A stretch of 64,000 nt of DNA from Xenophilus sp. Marseille-Q4582. Its GTDB lineage: Bacteria; Pseudomonadota; Gammaproteobacteria; Burkholderiales; Burkholderiaceae_C. The stretch is taken from contig NZ_CAKAKO010000004.1 of assembly GCF_916700565.1 (NCBI RefSeq), positions 434,001 to 498,000 on the forward strand, in the 5' to 3' direction. Of this stretch, positions 9,618-18,467 are shown one piece after another. Each line of letters starts with the position of its first letter. Position 1 is the first letter of the stretch. Under the pieces are notes generated by a model. The model did not search any database. It saw only the letters and a list, made by a program, of their open reading frames with translations, and was not told the origin of the DNA. A program made the position numbers and the translations under genes.

Positions 9618-9639
9618 TAGTAGCTCTTAGCATCGGAAG

Positions 9640-10494
9640 ATGACTGCACCGACGCCGGACCTGGGCGCCGCCTTCGAGCGAGCGGCCATCCTGATCGCTG
9701 AAGCCGACGCCCTCCTGGTCGCGGCCGGGGCGGGGATGGGCGTGGATTCGGGGTTGCCGGATTTCCGGGGCACCGACGGCTTCTGGAAGGCTTACCCGGC
9801 CCTGGGCCGCTCGCGCATCGATTTCTTGCGCATCGCATCGCCGGACGCCTTCCGCCGACAGCCCGAACTGGCCTGGGGCTTCTACGGCCATCGGCTGGCG
9901 CTCTACCGCCAGACGGTGCCGCATGCGGGCTTCGGGCTGCTGCGCCGGTGGATCGCGCAAGCGCCCCTGGGCGGCGCCGTCTTCACCAGCAACGTGGATG
10001 GACAGTTCCAGCGCGCGGGCTTCGACGCCGACTGGATCGACGAATGCCACGGCTCGATCCACCACCTGCAATGCCTGGCGTGTTGCCACCCGGGCATCTG
10101 GCCCGCCGACGGCTTCCTACCCGAGGTGGACGAGGAGCGCTGCCTGCTGCGCAACGCGCCGCCGCGCTGCCCGCGTTGCGGCGGGCTGGCGCGACCGAAC
10201 ATCCTGATGTTTGGCGACGCGCAGTGGCTGGAGGCGCGCGAGCGCGGCCAGGCGGCGCGTCTGGAGCAATGGCTGGCGCAGGTCAGCCGGCCGGTCGTGA
10301 TCGAGCTCGGTGCCGGCACGGCCGTGCCGACGGTTCGGATGTTCAGCCATCGCGTGCTGCAGACGCTGGGTGGCCGGCTGGTCCGCATCAATCCGCAGGA
10401 AGCGCGGGTGCCCGGCAGCGGCAACGTGTCCATCGCCCTGGGCGCCCTGGACGGGCTGCGCGGCATCGACGGTGCGCTCCAGCGTGTGGGCTGA
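9640..10494 (+). CDS. SIR2-family NAD-dependent protein deacylase (sirtuin)
   Basis: 284 residues. NAD-binding motif GAGMGVDSGLPDFRG lies near residue 30, TSNVDGQF (the TQNID-equivalent) at 116, and the catalytic histidine in ECHGS at His137. The structural zinc site is formed by Cys145/Cys148 and Cys177/Cys180 (CPRC). Sirtuins remove acyl groups from lysine using NAD. The Gln of TQN is Ser here, but the Asn and Asp contacting nicotinamide ribose are kept. The start lies only 20 nt beyond the second IS. A TAGCAT hexamer at 9628-9633 could serve as -10, so the IS pair separates it from upstream genes without touching the coding region. Confidence 0.9.
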   Translation: MTAPTPDLGAAFERAAILIAEADALLVAAGAGMGVDSGLPDFRGTDGFWKAYPALGRSRIDFLRIASPDAFRRQPELAWGFYGHRLALYRQTVPHAGFGLLRRWIAQAPLGGAVFTSNVDGQFQRAGFDADWIDECHGSIHHLQCLACCHPGIWPADGFLPEVDEERCLLRNAPPRCPRCGGLARPNILMFGDAQWLEARERGQAARLEQWLAQVSRPVVIELGAGTAVPTVRMFSHRVLQTLGGRLVRINPQEARVPGSGNVSIALGALDGLRGIDGALQRVG

Positions 10495-10629
10495 TGCGGT
10501 GGGCGGCCGGATCGCGCAGGCCGCCCTGGCGTCGAAACTCTGGCCGAAGGGCCGTCCGTGCACTTCCGCGCACCTGGGTTCATCCCGGCGATGCCGTCTT
10601 CCCGCTTGGAAAGAGGCGGTGGGCGAACC

Positions 10630-10821
10630 TCACCACCATCGCCACCAGGGCCGTGCCGGCTGGCGCTGCTCGATGGGCCGCGTGTCCAGCCGGTCCAGCA
10701 GGTGTGCTGCGGCGCCGAAGCGGTGGGCCGCCGCCGAGGTGTCGCGCGTGCGTGTCCGGCCCATCGGCGAACCTGAAGGCCGGCCGGCCAGTGCTGCGGG
10801 AATGGGGGCGAGGGGGTTCAT
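10630..10821 (-). CDS. Doubtful small ORF, 63 residues, function unknown
   Basis: The frame begins MNPLAPIPAALAGRPSG and ends in a tryptophan/arginine-rich tail (RPWWRWW). It is listed because CAGAAT ends 6 nt before its ATG, the same -10-to-start spacing seen at several real genes in this window. Codon use is compatible with coding, but no homology or domain is recognisable. It could equally be chance in GC-rich intergenic DNA. Confidence 0.25.
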   Translation of the reverse strand: MNPLAPIPAALAGRPSGSPMGRTRTRDTSAAAHRFGAAAHLLDRLDTRPIEQRQPARPWWRWW

Positions 10822-10905
10822 GCCACGATTCTGAAGTGGGCAGCCCCCGGGCTTCTCAAATCGCGCCCGCTGCCGACACCCCCGACCTCCTGCCGACTGA
10901 CAAAG

Positions 10906-10937
10906 AAAAAGCCCGCTGTCCGAAGACAGCGGGCTTT
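10906..10937 (-). terminator. Rho-independent terminator of tRNA-Thr
   Basis: A perfect 10-bp stem GCCCGCTGTC / GACAGCGGGC encloses a 4-nt loop (TTCG on the minus strand, a stable tetraloop). On the minus strand it is followed by TTTTTCTTT, directly downstream of the tRNA. On the plus strand it also ends in TTTT, so it may work in both directions. Confidence 0.85.
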
Positions 10938-10944
10938 TCATGCT

Positions 10945-11020
10945 TGGTGCCGGAGAGATGAATCGAACACCCGACCTTCTCATTACGAATGAGCTGCTCT
11001 ACCGACTGAGCTACACCGGC
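10945..11020 (-). tRNA. tRNA-Thr (anticodon CGT)
   Basis: A 76-nt cloverleaf on the minus strand begins GCCGGTGTAGCTCAG and ends with an encoded CCA. The anticodon stem-loop is TCATT-CGT-AATGA. It reads the ACG codon, which is common in this GC-rich genome. It lies just after fbp with its own -10 box, so it is probably transcribed independently. Confidence 0.95.
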
Positions 11021-11030
11021 GAAGCCTCAG

Positions 11031-11036
11031 ATTATA
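11031..11036 (-). promoter_or_regulatory. -10 box (TATAAT) of tRNA-Thr
   Basis: A consensus TATAAT on the minus strand, 10 nt upstream of the tRNA 5' end. The -35 is not convincing. The promoter overlaps the last codons of fbp. Confidence 0.6.
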
Positions 11037-11046
11037 TAGCCATTTT

Positions 11047-12054
11047 TCAGCTTTGTGCGTGGTAGCTCGTCACGCGCTCCACTTCGTTCTTCGAACCCAG
11101 GAAGACCGCGACGCGCTCGTGCAGCTTGGCGGGTTGCAGGTCCAGGATGCGCTCGCGGCCGTTGGTGGCCGCGCCGCCGGCCTGTTCGACCAGCCAGGCC
11201 ATGGGGTTGGCCTCGTACATCAGGCGCAGCTTGCCGGCCTTCTCGGGCTCGCGTTTGTCCCAGGGATACATGAAGACGCCGCCGCGCGTGAGGATGCGGT
11301 GCACGTCGGCCACCATGCTGGCGATCCACCGCATGTTGAAGTCCTTGCCGCGCGGGCCTTCCTTGCCGGCCAGGCATTCGTCGATGTAGCGCTTCACGGG
11401 GGCATCCCAGTGGCGCATGTTGCTCATGTTGATCGCGAATTCCTTGGTGTCGGCCGGGATCTGCACGTTCTCCTGCGTGAGCACGAAGCTGCCCTGTTCG
11501 CGGTCCAGCGTGAACATGGCCACGCCGTCGCCCACGGTGAGCACCAGCGTGGTCTGCGGGCCGTACACGCAGTAGCCGGCCGCCACCTGCCTGCAACCGG
11601 CCTGCAGGAAGTCCGCTTCCTGCACGCCCGGATGCTCTTCGGGCTTCTTCAGCACGCTGAAGATGGTGCCGATGCTCACGTTCACGTCGATGTTGCTGGA
11701 GCCGTCGAGGGGATCGAACAGCAGCAGGTATTCGCCCTGCGGGTAGCGGTTGGGCACGACGTAGATGCTGTCCATTTCCTCGCTGGCCATGGCGGCCAGG
11801 TGCCCGCCCCATTCGTTGGCTTCGATCAGCACCTCGTTGGCGATGATGTCCAGCTTCTTCTGCACTTCGCCCTGCACGTTCTCGCTGCCGGCCGAGCCCA
11901 GCACGCCGCCCAGCGCACCCTTGTTCACGGCCTGGCTGATGCTCTTGCAGGCGCGGGCCACCACTTCGAGCAGCAGGCGCAACTGCGCAGGGATCTTGCC
12001 GTCGACGCGCTGCTGTTCGACGAGGTAGCGGGTGAGGGAAATCTTCGATGCCAT
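11047..12054 (-). CDS. fbp: Fructose-1,6-bisphosphatase, class 1
   Basis: 335 residues, normal for class 1. It removes the 1-phosphate from fructose 1,6-bisphosphate in gluconeogenesis or the Calvin cycle. The metal and active-site loop [20 protein letters not shown] is intact. The conserved [20 protein letters not shown] and [11 protein letters not shown]-like ([12 protein letters not shown]) segments are present. It starts 15 nt after pepN on the minus strand and is probably the last protein gene of the prfB - HAD - pepN - fbp transcript. Confidence 0.96.
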   Translation of the reverse strand: MASKISLTRYLVEQQRVDGKIPAQLRLLLEVVARACKSISQAVNKGALGGVLGSAGSENVQGEVQKKLDIIANEVLIEANEWGGHLAAMASEEMDSIYVVPNRYPQGEYLLLFDPLDGSSNIDVNVSIGTIFSVLKKPEEHPGVQEADFLQAGCRQVAAGYCVYGPQTTLVLTVGDGVAMFTLDREQGSFVLTQENVQIPADTKEFAINMSNMRHWDAPVKRYIDECLAGKEGPRGKDFNMRWIASMVADVHRILTRGGVFMYPWDKREPEKAGKLRLMYEANPMAWLVEQAGGAATNGRERILDLQPAKLHERVAVFLGSKNEVERVTSYHAQS

Positions 12055-12069
12055 GGTCTTGTCCTTCGG

Positions 12070-14787
12070 TCAGTGGGCCTGCAGCGCGCGCGTGACGACT
12101 TCCAGCGTGTCCTTGCTCAGGTCGGGCTTGGCGGCCACGCGGGCGATCGCCTCGCGCGCGGCCGTGCGGTAGGGCTCGGCCAGCTTGCTCCAGCGGTCCA
12201 TCGCGCGCGCCAGGCGGGCGGCCACCTGCGGGTTGATGGCGTCCAGTTCGATCACGCGCTCGCTCCACCACACGTAGCCGGCGGCGTCGGGGCGGTGGAA
12301 GGCGCCCGGGTTGGCGCTGCAATAGCTGAAGATCACGCTGCGCGCGCGGTTCGGGTTCTTGATCGAGAAGTCCGGGTGCTTGGTGAGCTGGCGCACCAGC
12401 GGCAGCACGTCGCCGCCGCGGTCGGGCGCGCCGGCCTGCAGCGCGAACCACTTGTCGATGACCAGGGCCTCGTCCTTGAACATCGCATGGAAACGGGCCA
12501 GCGCCTGCTGCGCGAGCGGGTGGCCCGAGACCACCAGGGCCGACAGCGCGTTGAAGCGGTCGGTCATGTTGCCGGCGTCCTTGAAGCGCTGCAGCGTCTT
12601 GCCGGGCCACACCGTGTCGCCGTTCTCGCGCGCGGCCAGGCACAGGTGCGTGAGCGCCATGCCGGCCAGTGCGCGCCGGCCGGCCGAGGCCGGATCGGGG
12701 CGGTAGGCGCCGGTGTCGCGGTGCTCCTCGTAGGCCCATTGCCAGTCGTCCGCCAGCGCGGTGGCCAGCTGCTGGCGCATGGCTTCGCGCACGACGTGCA
12801 CGCGCTGCGGGTCCACCACGTCCAGTTGCTCGGCGATGTAGCCTTCGGACGGCAAGGTGAGCACCAGTTCCTTGAAGGCGGCGTCCAGCTGCGGGTGGCG
12901 CAGCACGTCGCGCATGGCGGCGATGAAGCCGGCGCTGAGCACGGGTGTGCCGGCCGCCTGCGGCTCGCGGATGGCGGCCAGCGCGGCGCGCAGCGCCAGG
13001 CGCTGCGCGGCCTCCCAGCGGTTGAAGGGGTCGCTGTCATGCGCCAGCAGCGTGAGCAGTTGGGCGTCGCTGAAGTCGAAGTCCAGGATCACGGGCGCAC
13101 TGAAGCCGCGCAGGATCGAAGGCACGGGTGCGCTGTCCAGGCCGGTCAGGCCCGTGAACACGAACTGCTCGCTGGCCTGCGACAGCACCAGGGTGCGCGC
13201 ATCGCCGACGGGGGCAGTCTCGCCTTCGAGCTGCAGCGGCAACGCGCGGCCGTCGGCGCTCACCAAGCCCAGGTTCACCGGAATGACGAAGGGCTCCTTC
13301 TGGTCCTGGCCCGGCGTGGGTGGGCAGCTTTGGGTGAGCTGCAGGGTGTAGCGGCCGCTCTCCGCGTCCCACCGGCCCTGGGCCGCCAGGCGCGGCGTGC
13401 CGGCCTGGCTGTACCAGCGCTTGAACTGGGGCAGCAGGCGCGCGAGTTGCGAATCCGGGTTGGCGTCCGCGATCGCCTGCGCGAAGTCGTCGCAGGTCAC
13501 GGCCTGGCCGTCGTGGCGGTCGAAGTACAGCTGCATGCCGCGCGTGAAGCCGGCGCGGCCCACCAGCGTCTGCATCATGCGCACCACCTCGGCACCCTTC
13601 TCGTAGATGGTGACGGTGTAGAAGTTGCTGATCTCGATGTAGCTGTCCGGGCGCACCGGGTGCGCCATCGGACCCGCGTCCTCGGGGAACTGCGCGCTGC
13701 GTAACACGCGCACGTCCTCGATGCGCTTGACCGCGCGCGCCGAGGGCTCGGCGCACAGGTCCATGCTGAATTCCTGGTCGCGGAAGACCGTGAGGCCTTC
13801 CTTGAGCGAGAGCTGGAACCAGTCGCGGCAGGTCACGCGGTCGCCGGTCCAGTTGTGGAAGTACTCGTGGCCGACCACGCTTTCGATGTTGGCGAAATCG
13901 GCATCGGTGGCCGTCGCCTGGCTGGCCAGCACGTACTTCGTGTTGAAGATGTTCAGGCCCTTGTTCTCCATCGCGCCCATGTTGAAGTCGCTGGTGGCGA
14001 CGATCATGAAGCGGTCCAGGTCCAGCGGCAGGCCGAAGCGCAGCTCGTCCCAGACGATGGAGTTCACCAGCGATCGCATGGCGTGCTCGGTCTTGTCCAG
14101 GTCGCCCGCGCGCACGTAGACCTGCAGCAGGTGCTCGCGGCCGTTGCGGGCGCGGATGCGCTGGCTGCGCGAGACCAGCTTGCCCGCCACCAGGGCGAAC
14201 AGGTAGCTGGGCTTCCTGAAAGGGTCGACCCACTTGGCGAAATGGCGGCCTTCCGGGAGCTCGCCTTCCTCGACCAGGTTGCCGTTGGACAGCAGCACCG
14301 GGTACTGGGCCTTGTCGGCGCGCAGCGTCACGGTGTAGCTGGCCATCACGTCCGGCCGGTCCAGGAAGTAGGTGATGCGGCGAAAGCCCTCGGCCTCGCA
14401 TTGCGTGAAGAAAGTGTCCTGGCTCACGAACAGGCCCATGAGCTGCGTGTTCTTGGCCGGGCAGCAGGTCGTGAAGATCTCCAGCTCGAAGGCCTCGCCG
14501 TCGGTGAAGGGCAGGCCGTCCAGCACCAGCTGGCTGCCTTCCATGCGGAAGGAGGCGCCTTGGCCGTTGACCAGCACGCGCGCCAGGTTCAGCTCGTCGC
14601 CGTCCAGGCGCAGCGGCTGCACCGGCACTTCGGTGTTGCGGCGCACGCGCATCCTGTTGAGCACGCGGGTCTTGGCCGGGTCCAGGTCGAAGGTGAGGTC
14701 CACCGTGTCGATCCACCAGGCGGGCGCCGTGTAGTCTTCACGGCGGATCGCCACAGGCTGGCCCTGGGCATCACGAGAGAGCAGCAT
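12070..14787 (-). CDS. pepN: Aminopeptidase N (M1 family zinc metallopeptidase)
   Basis: 905 residues, close to E. coli PepN. The exopeptidase motif GAMEN lies at 271-275, and the zinc site HEYFH at His307/Glu308/His311 with the third ligand Glu330 in LKEGL. It removes N-terminal amino acids from peptides in the cytoplasm. The N-terminal beta domain, catalytic domain and long helical C-terminal domain are all present with no frame break. The start overlaps the end of the HAD gene by 17 nt, indicating cotranscription. Confidence 0.96.
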   Translation of the reverse strand: MLLSRDAQGQPVAIRREDYTAPAWWIDTVDLTFDLDPAKTRVLNRMRVRRNTEVPVQPLRLDGDELNLARVLVNGQGASFRMEGSQLVLDGLPFTDGEAFELEIFTTCCPAKNTQLMGLFVSQDTFFTQCEAEGFRRITYFLDRPDVMASYTVTLRADKAQYPVLLSNGNLVEEGELPEGRHFAKWVDPFRKPSYLFALVAGKLVSRSQRIRARNGREHLLQVYVRAGDLDKTEHAMRSLVNSIVWDELRFGLPLDLDRFMIVATSDFNMGAMENKGLNIFNTKYVLASQATATDADFANIESVVGHEYFHNWTGDRVTCRDWFQLSLKEGLTVFRDQEFSMDLCAEPSARAVKRIEDVRVLRSAQFPEDAGPMAHPVRPDSYIEISNFYTVTIYEKGAEVVRMMQTLVGRAGFTRGMQLYFDRHDGQAVTCDDFAQAIADANPDSQLARLLPQFKRWYSQAGTPRLAAQGRWDAESGRYTLQLTQSCPPTPGQDQKEPFVIPVNLGLVSADGRALPLQLEGETAPVGDARTLVLSQASEQFVFTGLTGLDSAPVPSILRGFSAPVILDFDFSDAQLLTLLAHDSDPFNRWEAAQRLALRAALAAIREPQAAGTPVLSAGFIAAMRDVLRHPQLDAAFKELVLTLPSEGYIAEQLDVVDPQRVHVVREAMRQQLATALADDWQWAYEEHRDTGAYRPDPASAGRRALAGMALTHLCLAARENGDTVWPGKTLQRFKDAGNMTDRFNALSALVVSGHPLAQQALARFHAMFKDEALVIDKWFALQAGAPDRGGDVLPLVRQLTKHPDFSIKNPNRARSVIFSYCSANPGAFHRPDAAGYVWWSERVIELDAINPQVAARLARAMDRWSKLAEPYRTAAREAIARVAAKPDLSKDTLEVVTRALQAH

Positions 14788-15469
14788 CGAGCGTCTCCAG
14801 AAAGTTCGATTGGATGAGTTCGTGGTAGTCCCGCACCGCCGCGATCACGTGCGGGCCGGCCAGTTCTTCGGCGCTGTGCGTGCTGCAAACGGCCACTGCG
14901 CGCATGCCGCCGCGTCGCGCGGCCTCGATGCCGAAGGGGGCGTCTTCGAACACGATGCAGCGTTCGGGCGCCACGCCGATGCGGCGCGCCGCCTCCAGGA
15001 AGATCGCGGGCGTGGGCTTGCCCGCGAAGCCTTCGTCGCCGCCCACGAGGGCCTGCGGGGCCGGGTCCATCTTCAGGCGCTGCATGACGAAGGCGATGTT
15101 GTGGCGGTCGCCGGCCGTGCCCACCGCCAGCTTCAGGCCGCGCGCGGCGGCCAGGCGCGCGAAAGCCGTGAAGCCCGCCACCTCGGCGAAGCGCGCGTCG
15201 AAGAGTTCGCGGTAGATCTCTTCCTTCTCGTGCACCAGCGCCAGGCATTCGGCCTCGGACAGCTCGCGCTCGAAGACCTCGCGCATGCACTCGGCGCCGG
15301 TGCGGCCCGTGGTGCGGCGCAGGATCTCGCCGGCCGGCATGGCGATGCCGTGGCGCCGCGTGAACTCCACCCACGACTTCGCATGCCAGGGCATGGAGTC
15401 GACCATGGTGCCGTCCATGTCGAAGATCAGGCCCTGCACGGGCAGGGCGGGGGCGTGCGGGGCGGACAC
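14771..15469 (-). CDS. HAD-superfamily phosphatase (subfamily IA, beta-phosphoglucomutase-like)
   Basis: 232 residues. Motif I is FDMDGTMVDS, with nucleophile and acid/base Asp near residues 16 and 18. An alpha-helical cap follows. Motif II is AVGTAGD, the Lys motif FAGKPTPAIF, and motif IV VFEDAPFGIEAA. It probably hydrolyses a sugar phosphate or 2-phosphoglycolate-type substrate; which one cannot be told from sequence. GTG at 15469 was chosen as start because it lies 2 nt after the prfB stop and places motif I at the normal distance. Overlaps pepN by 17 nt. Confidence 0.85.
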   Translation of the reverse strand: MSAPHAPALPVQGLIFDMDGTMVDSMPWHAKSWVEFTRRHGIAMPAGEILRRTTGRTGAECMREVFERELSEAECLALVHEKEEIYRELFDARFAEVAGFTAFARLAAARGLKLAVGTAGDRHNIAFVMQRLKMDPAPQALVGGDEGFAGKPTPAIFLEAARRIGVAPERCIVFEDAPFGIEAARRGGMRAVAVCSTHSAEELAGPHVIAAVRDYHELIQSNFLETLDAALS

Positions 15470-15471
15470 CG

Positions 15472-16576
15472 TCAGACGCCCTGCTTCAGCGAAGCTTCGA
15501 TGAAGGCGTCCAGGTCGCCGTCCAGCACCTTCTGCGTGGCCGAGATCTCGACGTTGGTGCGCAGGTCCTTGATGCGGCTGTTGTCCAGCACGTAGCTGCG
15601 GATCTGGTGGCCCCAGCCGACGTCGGTCTTGGAGTCTTCCAGCTTCTGCTGCTCTTCCTGGCGCTTGCGCATTTCGTGGTCGTACAGGCGCGAGCGCAGG
15701 CGCTTCCACGCCACGTCGCGGTTGCTGTGCTGGCTGCGGCCGTCCTGGCACTGCACCACGATGCCGGTCGGGATGTGCGTCAGGCGCACGGCCGAGTCGG
15801 TCTTGTTGATGTGCTGGCCGCCGGCGCCGCTGGCGCGGTAGGTGTCCACGCGCACGTCGGCCGGATTGATCTCGATCTCGATCGAATCGTCGATCTCGGG
15901 GTAGACGAAGATCGAGGCGAAGCTGGTGTGGCGCCCGCCCGAGGAATCGAAGGGCGACTTGCGCACCAGGCGGTGCACGCCGCTTTCGGTGCGCAGCAGG
16001 CCGTAGGCATATTCGCCCTCGATCTTGATCGTCGCGCCCTTGATGCCCGCGGTGTCGCCCGGGGATTCGTCTTCCACCGTGGTCTTGAAGCCCTTGCGCT
16101 CGGCGTACTTGAGGTACTGGCGCATCAGCATGCTGGCCCAGTCCTGCGCCTCGGTGCCGCCGGCGCCGGCCTGGATGTCCAGGAAGCAGTTGAGCGGGTC
16201 GGCCGGGTTGCTGAACATGCGGCGGAACTCGAGGGCCTCGATTTCCTTTTGCAGTTCGGCCGAGTCGTCGGCGATGGCCTGCAGCCCGGCTTCGTCGCCT
16301 TCTTCCTTGCTCATCTCGTAGAGCTCGGAGTTGTCGGCCAGCTCGCGCGTCAGGCGGTCGAGCACCAGCACGATGCCGTCCAGGGCCTTCTTTTCCTTGG
16401 CCAGTTCCTGGGCTTTCTTGGGGTCGTTCCAGACCGCCGGGTCTTCGAGGCCGGCGTTGACGGTTCTCAGGCGTTCGGCTTTGGCATCGTAGTCAAAGAT
16501 ACCTCCGGAGGTCGACCGTGCGGGTGCTCAGGTCGTCCAGCGTGGTGCCGATCTGGTTGATGCGTTCTGCGTCCAT
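15472..16576 (-). CDS. prfB: Peptide chain release factor 2 with programmed +1 frameshift
   Basis: The initial frame [10 protein letters not shown]...VDLRRYL meets an in-frame TGA at 16493-16495. The context GGAGG TAT CTT TGA C is the classical RF2 autoregulatory site: an internal Shine-Dalgarno-like GGAGG and a CTT slippery codon. Skipping the T continues as [18 protein letters not shown] and gives a 367-residue protein. The stop-codon recognition motif SPF and the peptidyl-hydrolysis motif GGQ (near residue 250) are intact. RF2 reads UGA and UAA; when RF2 is scarce the ribosome pauses at UGA and shifts, restoring supply. First gene of the HAD-pepN-fbp operon. Confidence 0.97.
16493..16510 (-). 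promoter_or_regulatory. RF2 programmed frameshift signal
   Basis: On the minus strand the site reads GGAGGTATCTTTGAC. The SD-like GGAGG sits three bases before CTT-TGA, the spacing required for +1 slippage from CUU to UUU. Confidence 0.95.
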
Positions 16577-16696
16577 GGTGATGTGTCCTGTCTGTGTGGG
16601 GCGCGCGGCCTGCGGGCAGGCCGGGCGAAGAGAAGCGGCCCCGAATGGGGGAAACCCGCGATTTTCTCATGCATGCCGCCGGCGCACGGCCGGGGC

Positions 16697-17875
16697 TCAG
16701 GGCGGCGCGGCCTCGCGCGGCAGCGTCACCACGAAGGTCGCGCCTTCGCCGGGCTGGCTGTGCACGCGGATCTGGCCGCCATGCGCCTGCACGATCTCGC
16801 GCGTGATGAACAGGCCCAGCCCCAGGCCGGCCACATGCTGGCGGCCGGATTCGGCGCGCTCGAACTGCTCGAAGATGCGGGCCTGGTCCTCGGGCGCGAT
16901 GCCCTGGCCGCGGTCGCGCACCTGCAGGCAGGCCTGCCCGCCGCGCTCGGCCACCTCGATGTCCACCGGCTGGCCGCCGCCGTAGCGCAGGGCATTGGTC
17001 AGCAGATTCGTCAGCACCTGCTCCAGGCGGAACTCGTCCCACACGCCGGGCACGGCCGCGGGGGCGCGCAGGCGCAGTTCCACGCCCGCGGCCTCGGCCT
17101 GCTGTGCCAGGCCGTCGACCACGCGTGCCGCCAGCGCCGCCAGGTCGCAGGGATGGGGCTTCATCGACAGGCGGCCGTTGCGCAGGCGCGTGACGTCCAG
17201 CATGTCGTCGATCAGCCGCACCATGCTCTGGATCTGCCGCTGGTCGCGCTCGTTCATGTCGCGCAGCTTCTCGGGCGTGAAGGCGCCGGCCACGCCGCGC
17301 GCCAGGTGCAGCTTGCGCAGCTGGGTTTCGAGCAGCAGCGTGTTGAGCGGCGTGCGCAGTTCGTGCGAGACCATGGACATGAAGTCGTCGCGCATGCGCA
17401 CCGCGCGCTCCAGCTCCAGCCGCGCGGCCTGCAGGTCGTCGACCAGCGCCCGCTGGCGTTCCACCTCGCGCATCAGGGCGCGGCGGCTGGCATACAGCTC
17501 CACGAAGATGCTGACCTTGCTGCGCACCACGTGCGGGTCCAGCGGCTTTTGCAGAAAGTCGACCGCGCCGCTTTCGTAGCCTTTGAAGGCGTAGTTCATC
17601 TCGCGGCCCGCCGCGCTCACGAAGATGATGGGAATCTGCCGGGTGCGCTCGGTGCCGCGCATCAGCTCGGCCAGCTCGAAGCCGTTCATGCCGGGCATCT
17701 GCACGTCGACCAGCGCCAGTGCGAAATCGTGTTCCAGCATCAGCGCCAGCGCGGCCTCGCCCGAAGCGGCCTGGAACACGCTGCGCTGCGGCCCGCGAAC
17801 CAGCGCATCCAGCGCGACCAGGTTCTCCTTGAGGTCGTCGACCAGCAGCAGCTTGCTTTCAATCTGATGGGGCAT
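16697..17875 (-). CDS. Receiver-histidine kinase (N-terminal REC, HisKA, HATPase)
   Basis: 392 residues, soluble. An N-terminal receiver domain has acidic pocket LLVDD, phospho-acceptor Asp57 in LVDVQMPG, and Lys110 in FLQKPLD. A helical linker precedes the HisKA domain with phospho-His171 in VSHELRTPLN. The HATPase domain carries NLLTNALRYG (N box), DRGQGIAP (G1) and GLGLGLFI (G2). It could receive a phosphoryl group on its REC domain and so tune its own kinase. Its start lies 17 nt inside the 3' end of cheB, placing it last in a four-gene operon. No DNA-binding output is encoded in the operon. Confidence 0.9.
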   Translation of the reverse strand: MPHQIESKLLLVDDLKENLVALDALVRGPQRSVFQAASGEAALALMLEHDFALALVDVQMPGMNGFELAELMRGTERTRQIPIIFVSAAGREMNYAFKGYESGAVDFLQKPLDPHVVRSKVSIFVELYASRRALMREVERQRALVDDLQAARLELERAVRMRDDFMSMVSHELRTPLNTLLLETQLRKLHLARGVAGAFTPEKLRDMNERDQRQIQSMVRLIDDMLDVTRLRNGRLSMKPHPCDLAALAARVVDGLAQQAEAAGVELRLRAPAAVPGVWDEFRLEQVLTNLLTNALRYGGGQPVDIEVAERGGQACLQVRDRGQGIAPEDQARIFEQFERAESGRQHVAGLGLGLFITREIVQAHGGQIRVHSQPGEGATFVVTLPREAAPP

Positions 17876-18467
17876 GCAGGGCGTCCAGTTGCGTCAGCAG
17901 GTGGTGAAGTTCGGGCAGGGCCAGCACATGGTCCGGCGAAAAGAGGGCGAGGGCGGCCTCGGGCATCTGCGGCATGGCCGCGTCGGCCGGGTGCTGCACG
18001 GCCGTGAGGCCGCCGGCCGCGGCGATGGCGGCCAGGCCGCGCGCACCGTCCTCGTTGGCGCCGGTGAGCAGAAAGCCCGCCAGCCGCGGCCCGTAGGCGT
18101 CGGCGGCCGATTCCATGAGCAGGTCGATGGAGGGCCGCGAGTAGAGCACGGGCGGCTCGCAGCTCAGCGAGAACACACGGTCGCGTTCGATGAACAGATG
18201 GTAGCCCGGCGGCGCGAAATGCAGGGTGCCGGCGGCCACGGGCGCCTTGTCCTGCGCCTCGCGCACCGGCGCGTGCATGCGGCGCGCGAAGATCTCGGCC
18301 AACCGGCTGTCGCGCCCCTCGGGCAGGTGCAGCACCACCACCAGCGGCAGGTGCCAGGGCTGCGGAAGTTCGTGGAACAGCCGCATCAGCGCGTCGATGC
18401 CGCCGGCCGAGGTGCCGATGGCCACCAGGTCGACGCTGGGCAGCGCGGTGCGGCGGCGCTCGATCAT
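17859..18467 (-). CDS. cheB: CheB-type methylesterase domain protein without receiver domain
   Basis: 202 residues, only the catalytic domain of CheB. The triad is Ser20 in AIGTSAGG, His47 in VVLHLPEG, and Asp140 in LTGANEDGARG. CheB removes methyl groups from, or deamidates, glutamates of chemoreceptors. The regulatory receiver domain of classical CheB is missing, so control must come from partners such as the adjacent kinases. The start overlaps the CheR stop by 4 nt (ATGA). No chemoreceptor gene lies nearby, so the substrate is unknown. Confidence 0.88.
   Translation of the reverse strand: MIERRRTALPSVDLVAIGTSAGGIDALMRLFHELPQPWHLPLVVVLHLPEGRDSRLAEIFARRMHAPVREAQDKAPVAAGTLHFAPPGYHLFIERDRVFSLSCEPPVLYSRPSIDLLMESAADAYGPRLAGFLLTGANEDGARGLAAIAAAGGLTAVQHPADAAMPQMPEAALALFSPDHVLALPELHHLLTQLDALHAPSD

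Larger units (their letters stand above)
10495..10944. other. 450-nt intergenic region, mostly empty
   Basis: Apart from a doubtful 63-codon minus-strand frame (10630-10821) and the terminator at 10906-10937, I see no conserved gene, repeat or RNA in this stretch. Confidence 0.5.

Noticed and set aside
11053-13704. Long plus-strand open frame opposite fbp and pepN
   Set aside because: Composition shadow (His/Arg/Ala-rich) of two genes with clear catalytic motifs on the minus strand.
16493-16576. prfB looked truncated by an in-frame TGA
   Set aside because: The context is the canonical RF2 programmed frameshift signal, so it is not a pseudogene.
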